From Odontesthes bonariensis (taxonomy: Eukaryota; Chordata; Actinopteri; Atheriniformes; Atherinopsidae): a DNA stretch of 64,000 bases. Below the pieces are notes generated by a model. That model saw only the letters and a program-made list of their open reading frames with translations, was not told the origin of the DNA and did not search any database. Made by a program: the position numbers and the translations under genes. The stretch lies in the NCBI RefSeq assembly GCF_027942865.1, contig NC_134508.1, forward strand, positions 32,175,466-32,239,465. Direction: 5' to 3'. This document shows, one piece after another, positions 13,287 to 24,649 of the stretch. How positions within the stretch are numbered: the first letter of the stretch is position 1; every line of letters starts with the position of its first letter.

Positions 13287-16139
13287 CCCCTCTTATGCTA
13301 GTATTGCATTGTTGCATTTTTCCCAAAGACTTTCCAACTGTGGTTGATGCGCATTATTGTCATGGAGGAGAAAAAGGGGGGCAGTCACAGAAGATCCATA
13401 TTTTTTTGATAACATGAGGAGTTTCCAAACAGATGTTTCCTTCAAGAGGGTTAAATCTGTATCAGTCAGTCAGTCCCTTTGGTGCTTATGTTTAGGGTAA
13501 ATGATCCCGTAGGAGATTTGTTTACCTATATGAAAAACATACCCTCCCTGCTCCTGTCTCCCTTCAGAGAAACAGCTTCAACCCTGTTCTTCAGATGTGA
13601 GCTCCATACTCTGAGTTGGCATGCCAACTAGATCTGACGTCAGCTACCTTTCATCCCCACCAGCAGACACATCCACGTGAGCTTTAGCTGCGATGACCCC
13701 AAAAACTAAAAGCAAAACTCAAAGGAGTCTGAAAATTAAAGTAAGTGCCGAATGTCCTCGGATGTATTGGTTTGCACTGAGAGGAAATTCCACTTATGAC
13801 CTTTGATTAATTTTTGAGCTGAAATGGAGGGTTTTTATTATAAGTTTTAATGTTGGTTATTTCCTGGATAAAGTGATTAATCAGTAGATTTTCAACAACA
13901 ACAACAAAAAGAAAATCAGACCATTTAGAATTTGAAGCGGGAAGGATTATTTAATCTTTAACAAGATGACGATCTTTTATTGCTCATCAAAATAATTACT
14001 AATATCAGATGAATGATTCATCCTAACAATTTCAGTTATTATTGTTATTTAGAGTAATTAGAGCTGCATTCTCAACATCAAGCAGCCATTTTTAGTTTCC
14101 ACTCTGGCATGACAAATAGGTCTAAATTCCCTAAAAAACACAACAAAGTCTTCTTGAGCTACCTGTTGTTTTATTGAGTCATTCAGTTCTTGTTTTCCCT
14201 GAAGGGGAGGTTTTTTCATGCTTGATTTCAATCTGAGCTCAGACTTCACATCGACCCACTACTAACTCACTACTGCCCTCTAGTGGAGCACGTGAATTAT
14301 TACTGTTGGGAGTGAGTTCAAGACTGAGCTGCTGAAGGAAATACAACTTCTTCTTACAGAGATAAACTCTAAAAGAATGAATATATATATTTGTCTTTAT
14401 TTAGTTGTGTACAATTTCTGATTGGAGTTCATGTGGCGTTTGGTCTGTTACTTGTCTGTAGACATTCACAAGGCCTCTTAAACAACAACAACAACAAAGA
14501 CCAACATTGTGTAATCATTTTGAAAATTCAACTAGTTATAGGAGATGTTCTCATAAACACAATTTTGAACTGATGATAAAACAGAAAATGGACTTCTATC
14601 TTTATTCATGTTCAGAGATGCTTCCTGTCTTTTGTCCTTCTAAAATGAACAAGGCAGAATACACCTCTGAGTGTAATGCACCATTTCCTAATACTAAAAC
14701 ATTTGATAGAGTAAAGTCTGCAAAAAGTAGTCGTCGAGGCAAAATGGTTACACTGGACTGGATCAGACTCTACAAGTGGTCACTTATTTACTAATCTGTT
14801 GTAAAGCAACACTTTGAGGTCATTTTAATGTTTTGCTGCTCTAATGTGATATTTCAGCACTTCTGTGGCAAATGGAAGGTATGAAATTGATTATTTGTAC
14901 TGTAATATACTCTGAGTGGGGAAAAAAAAATGTTTGGTTCACTTAAAAATGTTGAGTTGGCAGTTACCATTTTTACTGTCTTTATACCTGCAGTGCTCAG
15001 AAAGAAACTTTGTTCTGTCCTTGAACCAGTATACATCACCATCTGGGATTTGTCATGCAGGTCAGGAAACTACAGTACATTTTTCCAAGAGGCTTTTAGT
15101 GTGACCCATTATTTTTATTTCCCATGAGACAAAGGAAATTACAGCCAGAGCTCGGAGGAAAAAAAAACTCTTTACTTACACTTTGCATGACTTTAAACAA
15201 GCACAGAAATGGATACAAGATTGCTTTGCCGTAGACTGGGTTTTTACCTGGCAAAGTCTCCTTCTGGAGCGTAAAAACTCTTGTCATCTCTACTTTGATG
15301 CAAATAATCAAAACAATAAATAGTGAGATTCAGAACCAAGAAAAAGAGAGAAAAATAAATAACAGTAAATTGTCTTATCAACCACCAAAATGCTGAGTGC
15401 AGAATGGTTGCAATGGCTGTCCAATGAGACCTCATATTGCGTTATTTCCCATAACCTGCATCTGTAATTCATATCTATATTATACTTTATATGGTTTAAT
15501 GTGGGTTAAGCATATTGGAGTATTGGAAGAAAGTGAACACAACGTTTGAGAGCAGTTGCCTGAAGATGATTTCAAGAAAAACGTAATATGACTGATCATT
15601 TCAGAGTAAAGCAGTTAAGTTAGACACAGTAATTTGTCAGACCCCTCTTTGCTGAATCTACTGCTCTACATGCAGAGCTACAAACTCTTCAGTCCCACAG
15701 ACCAGATCCTGTGTGTCCCACAGCTGTAGATGCTCTGCCTCAGGACTGCTGAGTGGTCCCATACCCTCTGTCTCCCCTGCTAGTTAAAGCCCTTCTTCAA
15801 TGTATTTTTAACCAGGGGAAATGAAAAGGTGCCTGCAAATTGACTACAGTCATTAATCATCTCCTACATAGCTCAGCTGCTGTGCTAGCAAGGGACACCT
15901 GCAGTTCAGCCTGTCGTGCTCTGTTCCCGTCTGTGGAGAGGTAGAGATCTCATTAGTGGTAAACTTGTTTGGCTGGGGTATAATGGCCCATCATGGCAGA
16001 TTGATAAAGGTTACTGTATCACCAAGTATCAACGTATCAACTTTAAGGTCCTAAACTTTGGCATTATAATTGCATCAATCAACATTTCTTTATAAGCAAG
16101 GCATGCAAATGCATTTACACAGCACAATTCACCAACATG
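13287..16139. other. Noncoding DNA, kcna3-kcna2 interval (proximal part)
   Basis: No open frame with a recognisable domain. Contains the CTCF-like motif listed separately and short AAC trinucleotide runs near 13896-13910 and 14481-14496. Nothing else was identified. Confidence 0.6.
14273..14286 (-). promoter_or_regulatory. Candidate CTCF site
   Basis: On the minus strand this reads CCACTAGAGGGCAG, a very close match to the vertebrate CTCF core (CCASYAGRKGGCR). It lies between kcna3 and kcna2, where an insulator or loop anchor could separate their regulation. Occupancy cannot be judged from sequence. Confidence 0.4.
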
Positions 16140-17085
16140 GCAATTCAAAGTCTTGGTGAGGGCTTGAGCAGCAGCGTTCTGAATCAGCTGCAGCTGTCTG
16201 ATCCATCTTTAAGGCAGACCAGGAAATACACTGTTACAGTAATCTGTACTAAGTACTAAAGATAAATGCAGTGACCAGCTTTTGTTAAACACTCTGACTC
16301 ATTAATCCTTTAATCCATGAAATATTCTACAGGTGATAGTTGGCTGACTTGATATGGCCGTTGAAGTTCAGGTCTGAGTCCATAATGACACCTGGATTTC
16401 TGGCTTGTGGTTTTTAACATTACAGGCTTAAGTTCAGCACAGATTTTGAATCGTTCTTTCTCGACTCCAAAAACAATTACTCTGTTTTGTCTTTGTTTAA
16501 CTGAAGCAAATTCTGCAACGTCCAGTTGTTTATTTGTTCAATGCACTTAGTGAGAGCTTTTGAGGGATTATAATCATCTGACAATAGGGTTACATAGATT
16601 TGTGTGTCATCTGTAAAATATTGATGGCATATGGTGTTAAATCTGAGCAATTGGGATGATGTAAATAATGAATAAAAGAGCCCCCAGAGTTGAACCCTGG
16701 ATAAATCCGTATGTAACCTTCAGTCCAGTCCAGTCCAGTTTGATGTGTGAATACCTATAAACACAAAGTACATTATGTCTTTTAAGTAAGACTGAAACCA
16801 GTTTATCACTGACTGAAAGTCTCACCCAGTTTTTCAGTCTGTTGAGCAATAAGTTGTGATAAATTGTATCAAATGCAGCACTGAGATCAAGTAAAACAAA
16901 GACCAAAAACATTGCCATCGTCTGTGTTTTGGATATCATTTGTCACTTTCGCAAGAGCAGTCTCAGTGCTGTGGTGTGGCCGGAACCACAACTGGAATAT
17001 GTCAAAACAGTAGGCGTATTGAGAACTGGTTCAGCTGTTTAGAACTATTCTCTATTATTTTTCATAAGAGGGGCAGGTTTAATAT
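16140..17085 (-). mobile_element. Degenerate LINE fragment with reverse transcriptase domain
   Basis: The minus strand carries a broken reverse transcriptase of a non-LTR retrotransposon. The longest open piece (16939 down to 16637, 100 codons) contains the block LLDLSAAFDT and a decayed GVPQGSILGPLLF block (here GFIQGSTLGALLF). Continuing down the minus strand past a stop there is a decayed YADD box (FTDD followed by TQIYVT) and the conserved CIEQINNW and LQLNKDKTE blocks. Several frame breaks and stops make it inactive. There is no endonuclease domain, so it is truncated at the 5' end. It belongs to the CR1/L2/Rex1 group of teleost LINEs; I cannot fix the family. Ends are approximate. Confidence 0.75.
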
Positions 17086-17419
17086 CAACCTGTATATACA
17101 ATATACTCTCTTACTTGTCATATATGAAAATTTCTCTCACATTGACTCTTGACTGTGGTCATACGTATTTGTGATATTACTCTTTTTTTTTTTTAATTTA
17201 TTGATAATGAAGCCAGTTTTAGGCTGTTATGCTGAAACTAGATTCTTGGACAGAAATCACGATGTGAAAACATCAGCTTCTTTGGGTATATTTAAAAGAA
17301 AAAAAGCTTTCTAGTATTGTTCTCCAGTGAAACTTGTGGTCTGTCCAAATGTACCTTGCCTTAGATTTACAACCCCAATTCCAAAAAGGCTGGGACACTG
17401 AATGATGTAAATGGAATGC

Positions 17420-17785
17420 ATCCATCCATTTTCTATATACGCTTAATCCAAATTTTAGGGCCGTGGGGGCTGGAGCCGATCCCAGTTGTCATCGGGCGAG
17501 AGGCAGAACACACCCTGGACAGGTTGCCAGTCCATCACAGGGCCACACAGAAACAAACAAGACACACGACCATCCACACTCGCATTGACTCCAAGGGACA
17601 ATTTAGAGTCACCAATGAGGCAGCCAGCATGTATGTTTTTGGGTGGTGGGAGGAACCAGAGTAACTGGAGAGAACGCACACAGACATGAGGAGAACATTC
17701 AAACTCCACACAGAAAGGCCCCAGCTGGTAATTGAACCTGGGACACTCTTGCTGCGAGGCGACAGTGCTAACCACAGCGCAACCC
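17420..17785 (-). mobile_element. tRNA-derived SINE, nearly full length, inside the Tc1 relic
   Basis: On the minus strand it begins with a tRNA-like head (A-box-like TGGTTAGCAC, B-box-like GGTTCAATTACC) and ends in ATGGATGG after a TTTTCTATA-type 3' region read in reverse. It is flanked by near-perfect 12-bp target duplications, TAAATGGAATGC at 17408-17419 and TAAATGGGATGC at 17786-17797. This proves insertion into the left end of the Tc1 element. Two overlapping short open frames here are artefacts of the SINE. Confidence 0.85.
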
Positions 17786-18143
17786 TAAATGGGATGCCAA
17801 GAACTGCAAATCTCACAAACCAATATTTTATTTACAAGAGAACATAGAAAACATAACAAATGTTGAAAGTGAGGCATTTTACTATTTGTTGAAAAATATT
17901 TCCTCATCTTGGATTTGATGGCAGCAAAAGGCTGGAAAAGTAAGGGGCTCTATAAAGAAACAGCTGGTGGATGGATGTTGCAACTAATTAGGTTAAATGG
18001 CAACAGATCTGTATATTAATATTTTGCAGAAAAACAGCATCTTGGAGAAGCAGTCTCTCAGAGGTAACGATGGTAGTGGGTCAGCAATCTGCAAAAAACT
18101 GTCTACTAATTGTAGAACAATTTCACAATCATGTTTCTCAATG

Positions 18144-18237
18144 TGCTTCACAGCAAGAGGGTTCCTAGTTTGAATCCCAACTGGGGCCTCTTTCTGTGGT
18201 GTTTGTATGTTGTACCTGTGCATGTATGGGTTTATTT
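18144..18237 (+). mobile_element. 5' fragment of the same SINE family inside the Tc1 relic
   Basis: The segment matches the head of the SINE at 47504-47845: CTTCACAGCAAGAGGGTTC, then a B-box-like stretch, then the CTGGGGCCTCTTTCTGTG-type region. It breaks off where the Tc1 transposase sequence resumes at about 18239. Clear duplications were not seen. Confidence 0.65.
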
Positions 18238-19039
18238 TAGTCATTTAACATGGACTGAGGAAAAGTGGAAACCCCTTCTATTGTGTGATCAAATTTTGAA
18301 ATTCTTTTTGGAAATCCCAGACGGCGGATGCTGCCTCTCTGATGGTAAGAGAATGCATTAGTGTATGGAGCTGACAGCTTGCATAATTGGAAGGGCATCA
18401 TTAACGCTGAAAAGTATATACAGGTTTTAGAATAGTATATGCTGCCATCCAGATGAAGTTTTTTTTCAGGGAATATCCGGTATATTGCAGCAAGACTATA
18501 CTGAACTGCATACTGCATTAATAACAACATGTCTTCTTAGTCCCAGTACAGAGTCTGGGAGCTTGACTGGCCTGCTTGCAGTGCAGACTCATCACCAAAT
18601 GAAAACATTTTGAACATCATGAAACACAAACTACAACAGAGAAGACCCAGGACTGTGTAGCAGCTAGAATTCTACATCAGACAAGAATGGGAAATCATTC
18701 CTTTGCCAAAAGGACAGCAACTGGTCTCCTCTGTTCCCAGACATGAGCAGACTCTTGTTGAACAAAGAGAAGACACCACACAGTAGTAAACATGGCCGTG
18801 TTCCAACTTTTAGATGTGCAGCTGCCTTCAAATTCAGGATGAATTAATATTTTTCCTGAAATTTGTGAAATGTATAATTTTCAAAATATCTTTTACATGG
18901 AATACACAACATTTCAGTATTTTTTGGGATTGGGTTTGATAATTATGACATTTCCATGTCAATATAGATGTTTAAAAAAGATTTAACACACAAATGCATG
19001 TGACACAAATGCAAAGATTGATTGAAAGCAAGATGCACA

Positions 19040-19924
19040 CATATGTATTGGTGACTAGTGTAGTGGTAAGATTGCTGCCCTTCATGTGGGTGACTGGAGT
19101 TCGATTTCTGACCTCACCCCTTGCATGAAAGGTACTACCTCCAGTAGGAGGTAGGACAGCAGAGGATGTACTTTCTGCGGCAGCTGAAAAAAATTAAACC
19201 TGCCAAAGACGATGATGGTGCACTTCTACACCTCCATCATCGAGTCCATCCTCACCTCAACCAACACCATCTGGTACGCTGCGGCCACTGCCAAGGACAA
19301 GGGCAGGCTGCAGCGTATCATCCACTCTGCGGAGAGGGTGATCGGCTGCAATCTGCCATCTCTCCACGACCTGTACGCCTCCAGGACGCTGAGGCGTGCA
19401 GGTAAGATTGTGGCCGATCCCTCCCACCCCGGACACAAACTGTTCGAAGCACTCCCCTCTGGCAGAAGACTGCGGTCCATCAGGACCAAAACCTCCCGCC
19501 ACAAGAACAGCTTCTTCCCCTCTGTAGTTGGCCTCACCAACAAGGCCCGCTGTACCCCCCCACTGACATGACCCCTTATCCCCACTGACACTACACGTTA
19601 TGTTAACGTACTGTCTCTCTGTCGGACTCTGCGTTACATTAACGCACTCTTCTGCCCCCAGCTTACAAATACTCTGTACATATATTTTTACATTTTTTAC
19701 ATTTATTACTTTATTTTATTATTATTCTATTTTTTGTTTTTATGGCACCAAACAGACCAGGCCAAATTCCTCGTGATGTAAAAATGACTTGGCAATAAAA
19801 CCTTTTCTGATTCTGATTCTGATTCTGAGTCCTTAGGCAAGAACCCTTACGCTACCTGCCTACCTGGGATATGAGTGTAAGTCGCTTTGGATAAAAGCGT
19901 CTGCCAAATGCATAAACATAAACA
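19040..19924 (+). mobile_element. tRNA-derived SINE split by an L2 LINE insertion
   Basis: The left half (about 19040-19149) has an A box (TAGTGTAGTGG, 19056-19066) and a B-box-like AGTTCGATTTC (19098-19108). The right half (about 19827-19924) has the widespread teleost SINE end GTCGCTTTGGATAAAAGCG followed by TCTGCCAAATGCATAAAC. The halves join at a shared GAG where the LINE fragment sits. This SINE differs from the ATGG-tailed family elsewhere in the window. Confidence 0.75.
19150..19826 (+). mobile_element. 5'-truncated L2-like LINE (3' end of ORF2 and 3' UTR)
   Basis: Encodes the C-terminal end of a LINE ORF2 protein with a frameshift: QRMYFLRQLKK in one frame (from 19166), then HFYTSIIESILT, LQRIIHSAERVIGC, DPSHPGHKLFEALPSGRR and KNSFFPSVVGL in another (19212-19571). 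The last blocks are diagnostic of teleost L2/Maui-type elements. It ends with an AATAAA-containing 3' UTR and the L2-type terminal tandem repeat (TTCTGA)n at 19805-19828. Heavy 5' truncation is usual for these elements. It is inserted inside a SINE. Confidence 0.85.
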
Positions 19925-19966
19925 TATGTCATCAAGTATGTCTGTTAGTTTAACTGTGTCACTGTT

Positions 19967-19968
<2 letters not shown>

Positions 19969-20026
<58 letters not shown>
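19969..20026. repeat. (TG)n microsatellite, 29 units
   Basis: Uninterrupted 58-bp TG tract directly after the SINE/L2 nest. Likely length-polymorphic. Minus-strand frames through it give artificial poly-(Thr-His) peptides. Confidence 0.98.
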
Positions 20027-20027
<1 letters not shown>

Positions 20028-20795
20028 ATATGAATGAGCATGCTTGAGTCCTGCAGATGTAAGACAGTCACAGCTCCTATGCCTAAATGCACTCTGCTGT
20101 GGGATCATGGTCATTACAAAACAGAATCTACTGGAGAAGGCACATGTATGAACTTGCGTGCATGGTGCAGCAATACACAGACATAAAGAAAACGACAATC
20201 AGTCAGCTCTGTTGCTGGTTCTTCCTGACACTGCTGCAGCAGGATGTGAAGATTAAAATCCAGAATCGTGCTCAGTCTGGGTGGGAGGGGGGACTCGATA
20301 AGACCCCAGGATTCCCCTTTCCTCTCATTCCCTTTTTTTTCTCATCGTCTCTGCAACATTCACCACAAGAGGAGTCCTACCTTGCAGCAATGTGCTACCT
20401 CTGATGATGCCCAGCGTGACAACATGGGGAGTGTCTGCCATGAGAAGTGCCTTTTGTCATCCTTGAACTTTACTGACGCATGAAAATTACTGATCAGTGA
20501 AAGGAAGATGGAGGGCGGTGGCTGCATACACTGCAATTATTTACAGCACTGGACACTTTGCCTCCTGCTCTGATGATATTTCAAGTGGTACAGTATTTGC
20601 CCTAAAACTAATTCGGTGTAGCCTCAAATAGAAACAATGAGATATATTGCCGTTATTTCTCTGGGTGCCATTCATCCATCTGCTCTTTGCAGAACATGTA
20701 ATGGCAATCTGGGGGCTATTCATAAAGTTCACTCTTCTGCATCGTGTGTCTTTGTTCAGGGCTTTCAGTGAGACAAAGCAAAGTATGTCAAAAGC

Positions 20796-20796
<1 letters not shown>

Positions 20797-20826
<30 letters not shown>
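20797..20826. repeat. (AT)n microsatellite
   Basis: About 30 bp of AT dinucleotides with one G interruption at 20818. Confidence 0.9.
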
Positions 20827-20828
<2 letters not shown>

Positions 20829-20990
20829 CATGTCCCAGTTCTAAAAATGAAAATCCACACGTTTTACAGTTTTTCCAAACACAAATCATCTTCAGCTGAT
20901 GCTGCTGACTGCATGGAAATGAAAAGTGCTTTGTCATCATGCTGTAACTTTACCTGAAATATCTCACTGGCAACAGAAATGCTGTAGGTG

Positions 20991-21054
20991 TGACGTCACT
21001 ATCCATCCTCCTCCTACACCTGCCCCCTCCCTCAGACGTGGTCTCCATAGCAAC
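20991..21054 (+). promoter_or_regulatory. Perfect CRE plus RFX X-box
   Basis: The palindrome TGACGTCA (20991-20998) is the full CREB/ATF site. At 21041-21054, GTCTCCATAGCAAC fits the X-box pattern RYYNYY-N2-RRNRAC. CREB and RFX proteins are known to act together on some promoters. The segment between them is a pyrimidine-rich GC stretch. It lies about 8 kb upstream of kcna2. Motif evidence only. Confidence 0.35.
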
Positions 21055-22442
21055 CAAATGAGGCTGAGCAAAAGAGTCGCCCACAGCGACAATACTGACT
21101 TAGAACAACTTCTTTTGATACGCTGGCTCATCGAGGCACTTCCCACCGATCTGTTTATCTTAACCTTAACAGACCAGATTAGCAGGACTGAGGGGGAAAA
21201 AGTCAGATACGTGTGAGCTTTCAGTTGTGAGGCCTCATGACACTAGAGAATGTGTCGCCCTCACTCATCCCTCAGGTGTCCAGTGAGTCAGAGCGGCTGC
21301 TGGTTTGGCAGCAGCTCTGTCGACTGGAGATCAGACTGCTGCTCACGGCTGAGGCACTTATTTTGATTCCTTAAGTCACTCACAAACAAAAACCAGAGGG
21401 TTGCATCATCACACTGACACAGTGGCTGTCACTGTAAATCCCACAAATCCCTTAATGTGCATCTGTGCTGCAGCCTAGTCAGTTTCAAAAAGTATAAAGC
21501 AGACCTGAATGTGCACCTTCCAAATGCCTTTGACACATCAGCTCAGGCAATATTTCACTATTTAAAAGGAGCAGAACCAGGGGTGGGGTGGTGTAAGTCA
21601 CTGCTGCATGCAAAACACGAAGTCAACCACATGTTTTTACAGAGCCCTGCAGCATTTGTAAAAAGCGTTTGAGCACAGTTTGACTTTTATTACCCCCTCC
21701 CTTATAGAACAGTCATCTGGTTTCTGGTATGACCTTGGTGTAATAGAAGACAGTGTCCCTGAAGCAACCACTTACCTTAGCTTAAATTTCACTCACTGAT
21801 ACAGACATATTGTCTAATGCAGCATACGAATATCCTTGCAACAGTGACACTGACTCACTCACTGACTCATGGTCCTACCCCTCAGTGTCAGGATAGCTTA
21901 CTGAACTGAATGTAGCCAAGATTTTTTTTTCTTTTTGTCACTGCGCTGCTGTCTGTGCAGATGACAAATGAAGAAGCTGCACAGTAGAGCGTGCTGGAGT
22001 TTAGCATCAGCCAGATGTTGAAAGGCAGCACTGATTTGATGTAGAAAATGTTCACAGGTAGTTTCCCGCAAACCTATACGTTTGGAGGATAAGCTGTGCA
22101 GTGGATATTTGGGAGCTTATTTGACTAAAGGAGATGCAGTTTGACTAAATACCGCAGTAGACCTGTGTCCTTGTGTGTCTCCTGGTGTCTGGCTGGTTTC
22201 CAGCATCTGCTCTCATCCTGCTGGGCCTCAGTCTGACAAGCACGACTCTCTCCTTTCCCTCCCTTTTTCATGTCCTCTCTGTCTCTGCAAAATACTCTCT
22301 CTGCCCTATCCACCACTTCATCATCTCCATTTCTTTTTGTCAAAGCCAGAGATGTATCGGTAGCTCCAGGGCACAATGAGGACAAAAGGAGCTGTAATTC
22401 TTTCTTGTACCAATCAAAAAGATTGGTGAAACTGACAGCTGG

Positions 22443-23170
22443 AGGGGTGTCGGTCCACCTCCTTGTCATGGCCGAGGTGCCCTTGAGCAAGGAACCGTAC
22501 CCCCATGCTCCCCGGGTGCTTTGAATGGCTGCCCACTGCTCCAGTGTGTGGTATCTGTCTCTGAGTGTGTGACCCTGTGCATGAGCATGAGTGTGTCAAC
22601 TTGTGCCAACCTTGAAGGGTTAAAAGCAGAGGACAAATTTTGTGTGTATGCATGTATGCATGACAGGGGCGCCGAACAGGGGGGTAAAAGGAGAAGGATT
22701 CTAGGGGCCCATGATTAAGAGGGGCCCAGAGAAGCCCTAATAAAATTATGATACTGACAAAAAATAATATGACACTAAGTTATAAACTAACTTATAATCA
22801 CAAATATATTTTATTTACAATTTACTGGTAACAATAACTTTATTTGTTTTGGGAACATTACGTTTATGTTTTGTATTTTTCTGGTAGCCTGATTTAGAGT
22901 TTAGAATCAGAGTATCAGTGTTGAAGCAAATAAATTAATGCCATTGGATTCCTTGTGATCAGTGTTTACCTACCTCAACTGTCATGTTTTTCTTTTTTCA
23001 CAAATATGGGAACGATAGTCAGAAATACCATTAAAATGCATAGTTTTATGTAAAATAGCGTCACAAATTTTCGCCGACCTCCTGGGCCCAGTAAAAATTA
23101 TTTCCATGGGGCCCAAAATCCCTAGCGGCGCCCCTGATGCATGACAATAAATCTGATCTTAATCTTACCT
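22443..23170 (+). mobile_element. SINE-like teleost repeat interrupted by a hAT element
   Basis: The left part (22443-22663) contains the widespread teleost repeat blocks GAGGTGCCCTTGAGCAAGG, CTCCCCGGGTGC and GGCTGCCCACTGCTCC, then GGGTTAAAAGCAGAGGAC. The right part (23137-about 23170) is its 3' tail, GACAATAAATCTGATCTTAA. The 473-bp hAT element sits between them and has duplicated eight bases of the tail. The left boundary is approximate. Confidence 0.75.
22664..23136. mobile_element. Non-autonomous hAT transposon (473 bp)
   Basis: Begins CAGGGGCGCC and ends GGCGCCCCTG, perfect 10-bp terminal inverted repeats. It is flanked by perfect 8-bp target duplications ATGCATGA (22656-22663 and 23137-23144), the signature of hAT transposition. 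Subterminal GGGGCCC motifs occur near both ends (22706-22740 and 23085-23115). It is AT-rich inside with no transposase, so it is a deletion derivative mobilised in trans. Confidence 0.92.
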
Positions 23171-23270
23171 TTTGCCACTTATTTGTTAGGACTACTTTCA
23201 TGGTCCCATAGTTTTCTGTGTAACTTGACCTCCTTTGCAGGGCTATTCAGCTTCTATCTTCTGGAATGAC

Positions 23271-23906
23271 TAGGGCTGGGTAAAAAAAATCGATTAAATC
23301 GATTTTGGATCAATTTCATTTAAAATTTTGCAAAATCGATTTGTAGGGCACGAGATCGATTTTTTTTTTTTTTTTCATGAATGATTTTTTTCATGAAGTT
23401 ACTGGTTCCAATCCACACGGCTACGGTAAGAACCGTGTGTTCCCCAGTCCAAGCAGTCATCAACCCACTAATTCTGGGCACCTGTAATTATACCTAGAAC
23501 TAAGTGAGCTACCATAAAAGTGAAGTGCTCCCCCAAGTGGCTAAATCTAAAACTACACTAAAACCTACCTATAGGTGAGACTAAAATGGGTCCTACAAAT
23601 GTATTTAATTAAGTAGGCTGTCACGTTGAATATAGTGTAAAATCTTGTTAATACTTCTTTCCACTGGGTGGCTTCAGGTGTTACTAATATAATGTAACAA
23701 TCTGTTAACACTGTCAAGCCACAGCCCTTTGAAATATTGATGTCAAAATGCAAAATTTTGGGGTTAAATCCTGGCGCCAAGAGGAGCAGATGGAACCGAT
23801 TCGGATCGGATCGAATCGAATCGAATCGAATCGTGATTAATCGATTTAAAGCCCTAAGAATCGAAATCGAATCGATCCAGGAACTTGGCAGTGATACCCA
23901 GCCCTA
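23271..23906. mobile_element. Non-autonomous hAT transposon (636 bp) with ATCGAT-rich ends
   Basis: Begins TAGGGCTGGGTA and ends TACCCAGCCCTA (perfect 12-bp inverted repeats), with perfect 8-bp target duplications GGAATGAC at 23263-23270 and 23907-23914. Both subterminal regions are packed with ATCGATT-type repeats, including tandem GAATC units at about 23805-23833; such repeats are typical transposase-binding regions of hAT elements. No transposase is encoded. It lies 134 bp from the preceding hAT and shares the outer TAGGGCTGGG with the element at 60088. Confidence 0.92.
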
Positions 23907-24649
23907 GGAATGACTCTTCTCCCAGAATTGAGTCTCAGTGAAGATGTTTTGGGGAAAAAAAAAAGGTTTACCGGCAAGGTTGTGGAATTTTTGGAAAAAA
24001 AGTGATACATTGGCAGGATGTCTAGGATCAGTTTATCTTTGCTTATTTTTCCATTACATAGGATTAATTTTTCATGTGATTATATTCCTTTGAGAGAATT
24101 TTGCTAATGAGTAGTTTAAAGAGGTAGATGTTGCATCATCATACCTGGAAGCAAAAATCAGTATGAATGCAGATCTCACCTGATTCATCGGAAGACATTA
24201 CGTCAGCTATTATCAAGCTTTATAGATCTAAGTTGTAAAGGTGAATAATTATTTTTTTTAAAGGTCTGTGTATATAAAAACATGTGGCTGCTGTGATGCA
24301 GTATCAAGGAGCAAGGAGGCAAATTAGACCTCACAGTACCACGAAAAAGACTACTGCGCTCCAGGAACTGGAGGGTCTGAATAGCACTGACCTGTTACAT
24401 TCATAAAAATGCATTATACGTTGCCTGGGAACCTTCAACACTACTATTTTGATAAACAGAGAAAAAAAAAGTACAGATGATTTCCATTTTTTTTAACTAG
24501 TTTAAATTATGTAAAATTGTTATCTAGTTTTTCTTTTTTTCTGAAATGAAAAAATGGTTTCGTTAAATGTTTATCATCAAAATTTCAGAAATGTTCTAAA
24601 AATCGAAATCTGTAATTTGTCAATTCATTAAAGCCTTCAATTTAACAGA

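Larger units (their letters stand above)
17370..18939 (+). mobile_element. Degenerate Tc1/mariner transposon, interrupted by two SINEs
   Basis: The left end (CAACCCCAATTCC, after TA at 17368) and the decayed right end (GGATTGGGTTTG, before TA at 18940) are the inverted ends of a widespread teleost Tc1-like family that opens with ACAACCCCAATTCCAAAAAGG. Between them runs a recognisable but dead transposase gene: a decayed helix-turn-helix region near 18050-18130, the segment before the second catalytic Asp near 18240-18330, and the SP-ENIxxIMKHK block carrying the third catalytic acidic residue near 18590-18630. An in-frame TAG follows near 18657. Without the SINE insertions the original length would be about 1.1 kb. 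Confidence 0.8.
19925..22442. other. Noncoding DNA with microsatellites
   Basis: No recognisable gene. Holds the TG and AT microsatellites and a CRE/X-box pair listed separately. The interval 20985-21060 is locally GC-richer. The remaining open frames are short and featureless. Confidence 0.6.

Noticed and set aside
19056-19108. tRNA-like A and B boxes considered as a tRNA gene
   Set aside because: There is no foldable cloverleaf or terminator and the flanks continue into a SINE body; it is a SINE promoter.
19847-20198. Minus-strand frames with poly-(Thr-His)
   Set aside because: Translation of the TG microsatellite.
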